This document shows, one piece after another, positions 11,301 through 23,300 of a stretch of 64,000 nt of DNA (positions within the stretch are counted from its first letter, which is position 1; each line of letters opens with the position of its first letter). The notes beneath the pieces were generated by a model, which saw only the letters and a program-made list of their open reading frames with translations, was not told the DNA's origin and made no database searches. Made by a program: the position numbers and the translations under genes. The stretch is from Eutrigla gurnardus (taxonomy: Eukaryota; Chordata; Actinopteri; Perciformes; Triglidae). The stretch covers positions 26,286,014-26,350,013 of the forward strand of contig OY741267.1 in the NCBI GenBank assembly GCA_963514095.1, in the 5' to 3' direction.

Positions 11301-13623
11301 GGAGCGATGCATCTCCCTCCCTCCACGACCAAAACCTTCCACATCATCAAAACTTCTTTGGTAAAAACCACCGTCTCCTCTTCCCCGGCCTGAAAACAAT
11401 CACAGGTTGAAGTGACTCAATACCACCTGCAAAGGTCACGTTGTTATTGACTGTATGCTCAGCATAAACTAACCTTTAAGCAGGATATTTAACTATGTGA
11501 TCAAAAGGACCAAAAGATGATTGGTGAGCTATCATCCATTACACAAAATGTGCTGAATCATGATGCTATATCCTCCTTTGTTAGTCTGAGGATGTAGAAT
11601 AAATCCACATTTGTGGTTTTTAATCCATCTAGCCTCTCCATTATTCATAGCTCATACTATATCGCAGTTAGTTTGGCTGTTGCATGCTGTTGGACTTTGC
11701 CTCATATTATCATAGTATCTGTCAGATAACAAAAACAATATTGGCGTGACTGTCTGACATGGTCAGATAACACAGTTCATTTGAGCGACACAGAAGTCTA
11801 CCCATAGATGTTAACAGCTGCTGCTGCTTACATCATCGTCGCTAGCTGAAGCTATGATTGTGAACTCGGATGACTTCTTCAAATCAAGCTTCCCTATTAA
11901 AAAAAAAAAGCAAGATCCTTGTAGAATTTTGTGCTCTCGGAAATAATTTCATCATAAACCCTTTGGCTGAATAGATTTGAATAGGGATCAAGTCACATCA
12001 TGGGTCCATGTTTCCAGACGGTCTGTAGGTTTCGGACATCCCCGCAGACTCTCAGAAGGGAATGCTCTCACACCATGAAGCCGTCCCTAACTCGCCATCG
12101 TGAATTCCCCGGGCGGCCGGTGCAAACCCCGAATGTGAAGAAGCCTAAAACCCCTTTTCGGTTCATTATGAAACCGTGGCAGGCTGCAGTTGACTACGTT
12201 AATGTGGTCTTAATCATCCAATATACGAAAAATACTTCATATCAAACAGCCAAATCTGATTTGAATCAAAAATGATACCGTTGCAACATCATGATTCAGC
12301 TCTTCGGAGGTGATCAGTAAAATATAGCCTCAAGTTTTAGTAATTAATGGTAAAATACAGTCTTGCTTTAACTGATTGGAGGATGGAGGTGTCCGAGTGT
12401 GTGCCACTGTCAATCTGATTTCAAACAGGGTTTTTTTCAATGTTTGAGACATCTATAGTTCAAACAGCTGTGGAAGAGAATGCCGAGTAAGCACCACACA
12501 GAGGGCTAATATAAACCTCCGTGTCCCAGTTGTTAGGTTCTTCAAAGGCATCTCAACTATCTGCAGTTGTTGTGACTTCTGAAACGGCATAGAAGGAAAA
12601 GCTAAAAAGCCGGGGAAAAAAATCCACCTTAGTGCTTCCATGGAATAAATGCTCCCTGCAGCTACTCATCCAAAAGGAAACAACGAGATTCTTACCTCTA
12701 CCCCTGGAGGTACTTCGGCCTCTCGGTGCCCCTACTATTGGACCGCCTCCTCGTCCGGTCAGCCGAAGTACAGCTGCACTGTTTACAGACATGGAAAAAT
12801 TTCTCTGCAAACAAACGGGGGGGGAGGGGAGCAAAGAGGGACAACAGACAAGCTCTTAGTGCTCTTCTTTGCACCTGAACTGTATTTAGTAGCCTAATTG
12901 CCAAAAGTATTGTATTATCCAAGAAATGAAAGTAGAATCTGGCCTGAGCCCAATACGACAGTCAGTTAAGTCGTGGCGATAAGTCAGGGGTAAGCATTTC
13001 TAACCAAGATAGAGACCTGATACAGGTGCTCTTACCTGTTCCTCCTCCGTAAAAGACACAAGGGCCAGAGGCGGCAAGGGCTCCTCTTGCAATATGGGCA
13101 GGAACTCCTTATCATGTAGGTCTATAGGGATCTGGGGAAGAGAAATAAACAATGATAGCTAATTAAAGAATTGCGACGGAACATAATTTGCATTCAAATG
13201 ATGTTGACTGTACGCCTGCATCAACGGCTAAAATGCAAACCCACCTTGTTATCCTTTACATAAAGTGCCAACATCTCTTCTCTCCCGTAGCGATAGTCTG
13301 CAAGTTTATACTTTGGCAATGCTGGTGAGAGGGGTGGGGAGGCAACGCCGCAGCCGCCTCCCGCACCCCCGCCGCCACCTCCAGACAAGGCACGCAGCCT
13401 GTAGAGAGAGATAGAAGGCAGGGTTAACAGAAGGGGCAGTTAACAGATAGGTTGCGTTGGCCCTTGACACGTCTGAACATGTATGGCAAAGCCAGCTCCA
13501 AACAGGAAACCAGTTTCACCACCTCAACATGTATGATATAATTTCTCTTCAGAATAAATCGTGGAATTAATGACAGTTTATTTACCATTCTGGTCCAAAG
13601 TTAAGTGTCTGCGTTTCGGCCAT
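3644..13623 (-). CDS. gigyf2: GRB10-interacting GYF protein 2, translational repressor scaffold
   Basis: GIGYF2 recruits the cap-binding repressor 4EHP (EIF4E2) and decay factors to silence mRNAs and stalled ribosomes in the cytoplasm. I joined 28 coding exons: 13623-13586, 13398-13245, 13131-13036, 12804-12696, 11389-11284, 11171-11131, 11041-11006, 10849-10682, 10216-10005, 9710-9563, 9462-9229, 9121-8958, 8753-8597, 8485-8319, 7634-7540, 7302-7174, 7078-6948, 6843-6743, 6539-6399, 6311-6153, 6062-5811, 5729-5607, 5485-5198, 5048-4846, 4747-4596, 4506-4307, 3949-3805, 3708-3644. They total 4,014 nt with every phase matching. Visible landmarks are the 4EHP-binding motif YRYGREEML (about residues 48-56), an RG-rich stretch (about 118-145), the GYF domain (KWFYKDPQGEIQGPF to MKIWGSVPF, about 543-600), long Glu/Arg coiled coils with polyQ and polyA (about 760-1080), and a C-terminus KKKKKQKMVRADPSLL then MGEIETLED. 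The N-terminus, GYF region and C-terminus favour GIGYF2 over GIGYF1. Confidence 0.96.
8319..8753 (-). other. gigyf2: Exons encoding the GYF domain of gigyf2
   Basis: Two exons (8753-8597 and 8485-8319) carry the whole GYF domain, an adaptor that binds proline-rich PPGL/PPGF peptides. The hallmark GPF follows YKDPQGEIQ, then comes WFQAGYF, completing the GP[YF]xxxx[MV]xxWxxxGYF pattern. The intron falls inside the first glycine codon of GPF (GG|GT phase 1), as in a normal vertebrate GYF exon pair. All pattern residues are present, so the domain should be functional. Confidence 0.93.
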
Positions 13624-13685
13624 TCTTTCTTGAAGTTCTACAAATATGACAAGGAAGGAAAGGGATTAGTGTCACAACATATTTA

Positions 13686-13790
13686 CATTAAGTAGACACT
13701 TTTATCCAACACGACTTGCAATAAGTACATTTGTTAGAAGAAAGTGCAATAGTATATCCCATCAGTACAGTAAGGTATATGTACTGCTAG
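13686..13790. repeat. Fragment of a common teleost interspersed repeat
   Basis: The core 'acttttatccaacacgac' followed by 'ttgcaataagtac' closely resembles a short motif (ctttatccaaagcgacttac) seen in many fish SINE- and LINE-derived repeats. It lies in gigyf2 intron 1, upstream of the start-codon exon. The ends are degenerate and the family is not assigned. Confidence 0.45.
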
Positions 13791-14418
13791 GGTATACATA
13801 ATTTGATAGCATTACCACCCTCATATAAACTTTAAAAAGTAGGTAACTTTAAATAACTGGGTTAATTCTCTTCAAAAAATAGCTTTTATGTATGTTTCCA
13901 CAAGGAAAATGAGATTAGGTCACCAATTATACGTTATTACTAAGCGGGACATGAACAAGAACAATTTAACGTGCTCTGGGATTGATCACGTTGATCATTA
14001 CTATATCTTAAAGTCAGAATAACAAACATTCAACACATTTGCAATGCTTTTTTAAAAATATTACCACCCAACATTTGTTGTTTTACCAAACTAGTTCAAG
14101 TTAATGTTATATTTATAAATTCTGTCACCATTAAGCATAATTCTGCTCGACATACTTAGCTTAACTTATACTCAGCTTTATCGCCCTCTTTTTAAATGTA
14201 TTACAACTGGGTATATACAGCGCGCCCCACCAGCAAAGAGGCCGTGTACAATTTCAATCTGCTCAAGCTATTTTAGGAAGTCTCCCAGTTTGCAGACAGG
14301 GATGTCAGACACCTGTAATTGCCTTCACTTCGGCACAAAAACATACAAATGTTTTGCCAACAATATTAAGCCAAAACTTTCCAGGACACCTTAGGCTTGA
14401 AAGCAATGCTTTATCTCT

Positions 14419-14435
14419 CACACACACACACACGC

Positions 14436-14468
<33 letters not shown>
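14419..14468. repeat. (CA)n microsatellite in gigyf2 intron 1
   Basis: About 50 bases of nearly pure CA dinucleotide with two CG-type interruptions (cacgcacacgcac). Confidence 0.95.
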
Positions 14469-14829
14469 GTGACCATATGGAAGCCAGGATAAGCCACGTG
14501 TAAGTTGGTGGTTAAAGCAATAAATAAAGACACTCGACTAATAGTTAGCGACATTTTTGTGGTAATGATCGCGCACGCTTATCAGCGACACAAAACGAAA
14601 CTGACTTGAGTTGACGTGATGACGTGTTCGAAGTTATTTAAAAGCCAAAGCTCGCAAATTGCCGAATCTGTTTAAACACAAAATTTTAGATAAATGGAGG
14701 GAGGGGGTAAGAGAAAAAAAAAACACAATTACTATAATGACCTCTATAATTATTTAGTGTAAATAAACGAGTCACGTTAAGGCTAAAACACGGCAAAAGC
14801 AAGGGGATCACACAGCCTAACGTAACCCG

Positions 14830-15750
14830 CAAGTCATGCCGACCCACCCCGCCGCTTGTTCGGACATCGACCGGCGGCTCTCGTCGGTGACTTTACCGAT
14901 CGATGGGCGAACGTTAAAAAAAAAAGTCGTCTCGAGCGGCGGCGATGATCGCTCGGTGAAACGGTTTGAAGTGGAAATCAATCCTCGGCTCACCCAACAT
15001 TACGTTAGCCACCCCCCCTCCCTCCCCTCCGTAGCAAAGCTAACGACTGAAGCGAGTTCAGCTATCCCGGTGGATAAAACCGAGCGAAACACGTGACACC
15101 GACCAACTGACATTAACCGACACATTTGGTTTAACGGTTAAAAGTTATAGCAGTTAGCAGTTGTGTGGGGAGGATGTCAGCAGAGTTGTAGTCACTAGCG
15201 ACATGCTGCTGTGCTAGTTCTGCTAGCACGTTAGCTACGTTAGCTAGCTAGCAGCCCACACGAATGGCTGTCATATACATGAACAATCCGACGTACGTGT
15301 GTGTGTTGACACTGATTCAGATCAACACTGAGAGGACGTATATACGCTAACGTCACACAACACAACTGACACACACACACACAGAGTTCATCCACATCCT
15401 CCAACAACACTTGTAGCTAAGCATGCTAACAGGTTGGCTAACTAGCTTACACGCGGCCTTCGTCTCAAGCCTGGATCCACAACACTATTTCTCCCCCCCC
15501 CCTTGTCAAATCGTCCCGCATTTCACACGGCCCGGACACCCACACGGGATCACTGGAGCCCGGTGCTGCAGGGCCACGTCAACATGGTGGATTTAACAAG
15601 TCTCCCCCCCCCCACAAAGCCACCGTAGCTCGCCGGGATATGACTCTCTGACATGGCACTTTACCATAATGTACCGATCTTTTTTGCTAGTGTATTAAAC
15701 TTTGGCTGTCTTACCTCTGCTTGTTCTGACAGCACAAGGTTTGTATGCGA
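14830..15750 (-). promoter_or_regulatory. gigyf2: CpG-rich 5' region and probable non-coding first exon(s) of gigyf2
   Basis: From about 14830 to 15640 the DNA is dense in CpG compared with its surroundings, as expected of a housekeeping promoter. The ATG exon has an acceptor (TTTGTAG|AACTTC, exon edge at 13637), so at least one untranslated exon lies upstream. A good minus-strand donor, CAGAG|GTAAGAC, sits at 15714/15715, and another at about 14990 (GGGTGAGC) could serve an alternative first exon. Which exon is used, and the start site, cannot be told from sequence alone; part may fall in the gap at 15956-16155. Confidence 0.45.
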
Positions 15751-15752
15751 GT

Positions 15753-15858
15753 TGTGTGGCTCTCTCTCTCTCTCACTCGCTCACTCGCTCGCTCGCTCTC
15801 TCTCTCACTCGCTCACTCGCTCTCTCTCTCTCTCTCTCTCTCCCCCCTCCCTCTCGCT

Positions 15859-15955
<97 letters not shown>
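15753..15955. repeat. (CT)n microsatellite running into an assembly gap
   Basis: About 200 bases of CT repeat with cactcg and ccct interruptions end directly at the N run. The open frames here on both strands are only repeat translations. Confidence 0.95.
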
Positions 15956-16155
15956 NNNNNNNNNNNNNNNNNNNNNNNNNNNNNNNNNNNNNNNNNNNNN
16001 NNNNNNNNNNNNNNNNNNNNNNNNNNNNNNNNNNNNNNNNNNNNNNNNNNNNNNNNNNNNNNNNNNNNNNNNNNNNNNNNNNNNNNNNNNNNNNNNNNNN
16101 NNNNNNNNNNNNNNNNNNNNNNNNNNNNNNNNNNNNNNNNNNNNNNNNNNNNNNN
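15956..16155. other. Assembly gap (200 N)
   Basis: Exactly 200 N, the usual placeholder for a gap of unknown size. It follows a long CT repeat, the likely reason for the failure to assemble. Confidence 1.
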
Positions 16156-16476
16156 CGTTAAAGTATGTGAAGAAAAGGCTGAAAGTAGCATCAAGTAAAA
16201 GGGATACGCCTTCTTATAAATACAATACAACAACAATTAACATAAACATTATGTCACGAAAATGGTTTAATGGCAGAACATGTATTCAAGATGTTGGCAT
16301 CTTAGAAAAACGACAGCTTATTGTAACATAGACTTACGACACAAATAGAAATATGCTTTAATATCATCATCATCATATCATATATAGATATATAAAACAT
16401 TCTTCATGGGGAAGGCTTACATCACGTATGGAAGGTTTATTTTTAAAAAAACAACTGTATTGAGAATTAAAAACTT

Positions 16477-16548
16477 TGACCCCGACGTGATTTGAACACG
16501 CAACCTTCTGATCTGGAGTCAGACGCGCTACCGTTGCGCCACGAGGTC
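16477..16548 (-). tRNA. tRNA-Trp (CCA anticodon)
   Basis: Read on the minus strand, 72 bases fold as a cloverleaf. The acceptor GACCTCG pairs with CGGGGTC and the discriminator base is A. The anticodon stem is CTGAC/ATCAG-like around the loop with CCA, and the T arm contains GGTTGCGTGTTCAAATC. The B box GTTCAAATC and A box TGGCGCAACGG are intact. A TTTTT run follows on the minus strand as polymerase III terminator. No CCA end is encoded, as usual in eukaryotes. Confidence 0.96.
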
Positions 16549-16779
16549 TGATGCATTATGGATGTATAGATAAAATATAAACATGCTAGCACGTCAGTAG
16601 ATGTGTTTTCTTTCTTTCACCCCGCGGGAGCTCCATCCGACGGTCCTGCAGACTGTAAGCATCACCCGGCCACATTTACCGGCGCTTTGTCGTATCCCGA
16701 TATAAAGAAAAGAATCATAGCCTGACGTTTGAGCAGCATCTATAAAAAGCAAATATAATGAGCGAGTACACGTCAGTAG

Positions 16780-16853
16780 GGCCGGTTAGCTCAGTTGGTT
16801 AGAGCGTGGTGCTAATAACGCCAAGGTCGCGGGTTCGATCCCCGTACGGGCCA
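16780..16853 (+). tRNA. tRNA-Ile (AAT anticodon)
   Basis: Seventy-four bases form a full cloverleaf. The acceptor GGCCGGT pairs with ACGGGCC (the GGCCGGT strand allows a G-T pair) and the discriminator is A. The A box is TAGCTCAGTTGG, the anticodon loop CTAATAA carries AAT, and the B box is GGTTCGATCCC. A TTTTT terminator starts six bases after the gene. No intron is present. Confidence 0.97.
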
Positions 16854-17805
16854 GCTCATTTTTACACAATATTTTACTGTAGGCACCTCGAAACATTTGA
16901 ACTGTAATCACCCCATCGGTAAAGAAGCACATGCCATACTAATCAATCACTCCACCATTTACGGAAATCATGGTAAGACTTCATTTTACAGGTCATGTAA
17001 AAACAAAAAAACATGTAAACTAGTTTCTTATTAGCATCCCGTTAATTCTTAATTATACATTGCAGATTACCGGTAATCCCACAATCCCTTTGTCTGTATG
17101 ATGTGAGTGAAGTTATAGCACGATTAACCTGCTGTTCCTGTATCATACCTGAGGGTGGCGGTGGAGGGCTATTTATACATCAATTTTTGCCTTGTAACAA
17201 TTTGTATCAGTTATATGTGTTTGCGCTGATCTTCATTCAGTAATCGAACGATTTAAAGTTTTTTTGCCTTTCGTTCACCGGACAGACTGAAAAAAGCATG
17301 GATTCAGACTTTTTACAAATCGGCGTCATCATGTCGTTATTTCGGCATCATTTCCATATTCCTTTATTGCAATTTAATCACAGCAATCCTTCTCCTCTCC
17401 TCCGTGCTTCCGGGTTCGTCTAGTGACGCGAATCAAGATAAATCATCCCGCTGTTGAACTCGCGCGAGAATTCCCGTGAGCACAGCTTTTGCATTTAATT
17501 CGACTGATTCGAGTGCGAAATTCTTTGGAAGAGAGAAGAATTGTTTGTCCATGTGAGGTTCAAGTAATACCTGATGTTCAATCTGTACATTTTAACGTTG
17601 TGTGGCGTTCACATTACACTTCGTTGTGTTATTGGTATTTCTCCTAATTCTCCCCTTGACTTTCTGCATTTCTCGGCTGTCCTTGGTGATGTAATCTTTG
17701 TTTTCTTGTAGCAGGAAACTTGACGCATGTTGACCCGTTTATCCTACTTATAACGTACTCTCACAGAAACTACAAAATGTAATGTTTCCTTGTCGCTATC
17801 GCAAG

Positions 17806-17877
17806 GCGTTGGTGGTATAGTGGTGAGCATAGCTGCCTTCCAAGCAGTTGACCCGGGTTCGATTCCCGGCCAACGCA
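17806..17877 (+). tRNA. tRNA-Gly (TCC anticodon)
   Basis: Seventy-two bases form a cloverleaf. The acceptor GCGTTGG pairs with CCAACGC and the discriminator is A. The A box is TGGTATAGTGG, the anticodon loop CTTCCAA carries TCC, and the B box is GGTTCGATTCC. TTTT follows within five bases. Confidence 0.97.
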
Positions 17878-18112
17878 AGCCTTTTCAGTTTCTCTGCTCT
17901 CAATGGCAAGGGCTTAATATTATGTGTGCACACATTATGATGCACAAATCAACAGCATAATTAATGTTTTGAAGAAGAAAAAAACATTGACTTTTATATT
18001 GATAAAGGCGTAGTCAGCAATCAAAAGCAATTTGTTTAAAATGCATTAAATATAAGTAAATTAATAAAAAAATAAATCTATGAATGTATCTTGTGCTTAT
18101 TTTCAAATTATC

Positions 18113-18500
18113 CTTGATAATAATAATAATTATAATAATACATTTTATTTATATGTGCCTTTCAGAGCCCTCAAGGACACTTTACAGTGAATAAAAAACA
18201 ACCAATAAAATACAAAACAAACAATAAGTTAGAATAGACAGTTCAAATTGGGACAGCTAAGATAGGACATTTACAATTACACAGTGTAATTTAAATCACA
18301 GGGAAAAGGCAGGCTTGAACAGATGGGTTTTGAGTGTGGATTTGAATCGTGGGAGTGAAGTGGTATTTCTGAGGTTGGGTGGTAATGAGTTCCAGAGCAG
18401 GGGGTCAGAGCGGCCGAATGCCCCACGGTGGTGAGACGGGCGGCGCATTGTGACCTCAGAGACGTGAGTGAGAGAGACGAGGTACATTTGTGTCATTAGT
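18113..18500 (-). mobile_element. 3' end of a LINE retrotransposon (truncated)
   Basis: On the minus strand 18496-18296 encodes a peptide containing GRSDPLLWNSLPPNLRN and then RFKSTLKTHLFKPAFSL plus stop, the characteristic last residues of reverse-transcriptase ORFs of fish non-LTR elements. A short 3' UTR follows, with 'gtgtccttgagggctctgaa' and 'ataaataaaatgtatt', ending in a (TTA)n-type tail at 18117-18140. The catalytic part of the ORF is absent: a dead 5'-truncated copy. Confidence 0.8.
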
Positions 18501-20200
18501 TGAGTAACATCCGCGGCTATCGCCTCACATGTAATGACTGTGCTCGGCTCGGTTCAGTGAGTTAGTGTGTTCATTACGTGAACACTAGAGATGGTGTGCC
18601 ACTTCAGGACATGACAGCAAGGTAATAATTTAATGTTCGTCTCATATCATTGTGTTCCCATCCACAGATACAAGGCCACTGATTTCCTTCTTTTTTTTTT
18701 TTTTAAGTTGTGCAGAAATTCCCCTAGCAGCAGTTTTGCACCAAGATGATATAATTGCCCTCCTCGTATAGTTTATGCACTCACACCTAAAGGGAGCTGT
18801 GCTCGGCTCTCTGACATTAGAGACGGCAGCAAGAGTAATAACTTCATTAAAACACGGGGCTGCTGGGCGAACTTTTATTCCATCGACATTTCGGCAACAA
18901 CATCCCTCCTTCAGAGAGACGAGATGGATCTGGTGAGGTCACGATTACGATCAAGCACGTCGCCTGCAAAAAAATGTTGATCTTCAAACATTTCTCCAAT
19001 CTTTGCTATTTTTCCTTTGAAATACTCAACAGTTATATTTGTAAAACTTACTCAAGGTAAAACACACACACACACACACACTGATTGTTAATAGATATAT
19101 TGAGGGGGGTAGGGACCCTTAGGGTTACTTCCTTTCTTCATTTTTGCCGTATCTCCGGAACGGCAAGTCGTAGAGACACAGGCTAAATACTGGCGTGTTC
19201 AGAAGGGTCGAATTAGGTTGGACGCCACCCACTCCCGAGTCTCTAAGACCCTCCATTCCTGAGATATAAGCAGAAATGTGGAAATTGGGGTTAGCGTTAG
19301 GGTTACTTCCTTTCTGTAGTCAGTTGTATGACTACTATTGCAAGGGCATTATCAAAAATGTCAGTATAACAATGATAGGCCTATTTAATTCTCATGTAAC
19401 AAGAGACATTAGACTTCTAAAAACTGTTAGAATGCACCAGAATGTGGGAAATTGCATCAACTTAATTTATCTATCATCTACTTAAGGACCCCCAGACCCC
19501 CCCCCCCCCCCCCCCCCCCCCAACATATCAAATGCTGCTGACGCCCCTGGATGCAGATAAAGAATAGGGAACGTGTGCACCGTTTCTCCTTTCCCCCCAC
19601 TAAGTTCATTTGTTATCCTGTTCACCGGTGTTAATCCTGCTCCCCCCCACCCCCCCTCTGTTGCCATGGATATGCTATTCCTATGGCAACTGCAGGCCTT
19701 TGCGAATGGCCTCGGGCCCCCACCAGTAGAGGACTCTCTGAACCTTTCATCACACATTCCCTTCAAGCTCACAGACAAATCAGACAAGTAGCACACATTC
19801 CCCAACTCCATCTCTCTAACTATCGCCCTTCTTCTCTCTCTCTCCTCGTGGCCCAACTTCCCGTTTGCCTTGCCCTCGCTAATCCTCCATGCACTTGCAC
19901 ATGCTCAGTCATTCGCATTTCCTCAATCACCAGGAGTTCACTTTATACATGATGTCAGGGTGTCTTAATTTTCGGTGGCGGAGGAAACCAGAGCTCCGTC
20001 TTTAAAGATGCATGAGACGTCTTGAGCTCCGGAGAACGGAGACGGAGGCTTCCAGAGAAAGTGTTTCTGTGTCGGGGAGAGTGAGAGGAAGGGAGGGGAC
20101 TGAGAAGTTGGCAGTGAAGGCCCTAAGCAGAGCGTCAGGGTTGTTCACTGTGTGTGTGTGTGTGTGTGTGTTGGGGGGGTGGAGGCCCTCCACCTGCTGA
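18501..20200. other. Intergenic stretch between the LINE copy and kncn
   Basis: No gene is seen. It holds a (CA)n run at about 19062-19081, a poly-C run at 19497-19520, low-complexity 'ttagggtta' stretches at 19100-19310 and, nearest kncn, a (TG)n run at 20147-20171. The kncn promoter and 5' UTR must lie in the last few hundred bases, but no clear TATA box is visible. Confidence 0.6.
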
Positions 20201-20352
20201 ATGAACCCCGTCAGTGTCGGGGAGTACCACGGCTTACGGGTGGGCTCGGCCTTGCTCGGTATTGTGGCGGGCTGCATCATCATCGGGGTGTCCCGGGAGT
20301 GTGACGCCGATGCCGTAGGGGGGATCTTCCTGGGAGCCGGGGGCCTCGGTGA

Positions 20353-20393
<41 letters not shown>

Positions 20394-23300
20394 TGTGTGT
20401 GTGAGACCACCAGACCCAGTTGTGGGAAAAATATTCAGTGGATGTTAAAAGATTAGCTCTGTTTGCCTTTTGAGCCTCTAAAGCCACACAGTCACGTTTC
20501 ATTTTTGACGAGGAGAGCTTTTACGTTAACGTGATTTTGATCTTTTGGCGATGCCTTTGTGAAAATGTGCTCTTAATGTTTCTCAGTTGTCACCATCAAA
20601 TCAAAAGTTTGGATTGTAGTTTGGATCATTATTTCTACATATGTTAACAAGCTCCAGAGAAAGTTGACTCAGACTATTGTCTTAAATTTCTATTTTTTTT
20701 TTAAAGCGAAAAAGAACAATCCCAGATCAAAGTGTCAGATCTGTGTCCTGTAACATTTTGAAAAGCACACCATGTGATCATTTGATACAGCCGTGTAACT
20801 GGAACCAACTGAGCTGCACTGCCAAGATGAGTGAGGGAGAAAGCGAAAGGTCAAAGATCAGCGCTTTTCATCCGAGGATCAAATTCTCACCGGCGGTTTG
20901 ATCAGACGTCAATAATTAACTGGTGTGCTATTTTTTTTTAATGTGCACAAGATTTTGTTGGCCGATCCAAACTGAGCCTGACAGCTTGGACGGAGACGTT
21001 TCACTCGTGCAGCTAAGCAGCATCTAATTATGTGTTTTGGGGCTTTTTTTTTTTTTTTTTTTGCGCCTCGATGCCTCCTCCAACACATCGGCTGACTAAT
21101 GAGTATGAACAGAGTGTTCTCGGCAGATTCTTTTCACTCCTTCTGCAGTTCCGTGACATTTCGAGCACGCGCATGCATCACGGCCACCCTCAGGAACCTG
21201 CCGGTGATTAACGCCGGCTCTTGCGGCCCGTGAGGGAAATCAATAACTGTGTTGAATTGGAGCGGAGAGGCATACAAAGCCCCACGCCTCAGATATTACT
21301 TTTATTTCTCTGAGATGAATAAGGGGGGGGGATCACATGCTGTATCTGCTACACGGAGGGGAATCTGAAGGCTGGTTCATCAAAGAGCCTTGTGATGACT
21401 TAAACTTCCACCAGGAGCTTTTCTACCCACATGGTTCTGTTTGAGTGCAAATAGAATTCACACTTGCACAGTTACTTCTTATTTATCCAAGTTTCTCTTA
21501 AATATTATCATTGTGCCGTCTGCTGCTCTCTCTCCAGGCCTGCTCATATCCATCTACCCCTTCATCAAAGCCTGGCTGAACATCAACCACGTTCTCCCGT
21601 CCTTCGGTAGGTCATTTCATCACTTCCTTTCGTTTAATGCGGACGTTTAATTTGACATACTTTCATTACTCGGCTCTTGCCAGGAAACTTCAGAGTGCAT
21701 CCCACGCCGGCCAATCCCGTTCCCGATCAACCTGCAGAGACTCTCAGGAGAGAAGGTGAGTCTTTTCAACACACACACACACACACTTGTTCAGTTCTGC
21801 TACGTGACACTGAGCTGTCTAGTTCATGTAATTTGTTGATAGCAAAGCTGTCTGCACACTGGAGAGCGACTAGGCAGAGCGAGGCGGAGAGAGGGATGTT
21901 GTGTCTCGGTGGTTATTGCAGATCATTTCCCTGATATTTCCCGTGGTGTGTTTGAAAAGTAAGCATTCATAAGTACCTTGACCTACATGAAAACATTGTC
22001 GGATCAAGGGAAAAAAAGAGCCTTTGTGCTGAGGGAATTGGACTGAAATTGCCTTCATTTAAAAACTAGTAAACAATTTCATATAAATGTTAATTCATCA
22101 TCAAATCCAGGTCAAAATATAGAAGACGTGTTTGTGCTCCGTTGGAAATAACCAAAATACAAACGGAAATTGAATGCATATTCAAGGCAAACACAGAAAT
22201 CTGATGATTCATCCGTAATAATTCATAAAATAGATTTACATCACACTTTTTAATCATTCTCTTATTTATTTCAACTTCTGAATGAATCTTCTTTATAGAA
22301 CATGAATGAATATGATATGATTACATAACCCTGTTTAGATCAGAGGGTTATTTAGTGAGTGGAGGAGCCAAAATAACTGTGGCAGTGTTCCTCCTTTCAT
22401 TTCCTCATCGTGGCCTCCGTTCCTTCTGTTGTGGCCGTTTAATTGCACCCACACACTCGTGTGAGATTTGTGGTTGCTAACACATGTGAGTGGTGGAGAC
22501 AGATGGAGACGGAGGTGAATAGAAGTGGACACATAAAGGACAGTCCAAGTGTGATTATGTCTTTCTCTCGCCTGCCTGGGGGGGGGGGGGGGGGGGGGGA
22601 TTGTTGGGTCTCTGTGAATTAAAGAGTACGTTATATCTGCAGGGACTCAGAGTCAACTAAACCTGGAGCGCTCCAAGAGTCGGATGGGGACCTTTGTGGA
22701 GGGCGGACCCACGGCTGAGACCAACCCGGATGAGGGGTACGTGGACCAGCTATTACATCCTGTCAATTATTGGCCATGTGGAAATAACATGGATTAGACA
22801 GGTGATGAGATAGGTGGTGTGGTGGGTAGCACTGTCGCCTCACAGCGAGAGGCTCTCGGGTTCGATTCCCGGTTCGGTTCCTTCTGTGTGGAGTTTGTTC
22901 TCCCCATGTTAGCGTGGGTTCTCTCCGGGTTCTCCGGCTTCCTCCCACAGTCCAAAGACCTGTCTGTCTCTACATGTCAGCCCCGTGATAGACTGGTTAC
23001 CTGTCTGTCTCTACATGTCAGCCCTGTGATAGACTGGTTACCTGTCTGTCTCTACATGTCTCCCTGTGATGGACTGGTTACCTGTCTGTCTCTATGTCAG
23101 CCCTGTGATAGACTGGTTACCTGTCTGTCTCTACATGTCTCCCTGTGATAGACTGGTTACCTGTCTGTCTCTACATGTCTCCCTGTGATAGACTGGTTAC
23201 CTGTCTGTCTCTACATGTCTCCCTGTGATAGACTGGTTACCTGTCTGTCTCTACATGTCTCCCTGTGATAGACTGGTTACCTGTCTGTCTCTACATGTCA

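Noticed and set aside
12102..12119. EcoRI, SmaI and EagI sites abutting exactly, like a cloning polylinker.
   Set aside because: Three adjacent six-base palindromes are expected about 0.2 times per 64 kb by chance, and the flanks are ordinary intron sequence.
12000..12275. 91-codon plus-strand frame inside a gigyf2 intron.
   Set aside because: No recognisable domain, antisense to a well-supported intron, no splice or promoter signals.
15653..16331. Long frames of Ser-Leu repeats across 15.6-16.3 kb.
   Set aside because: Translations of a CT microsatellite and of N.
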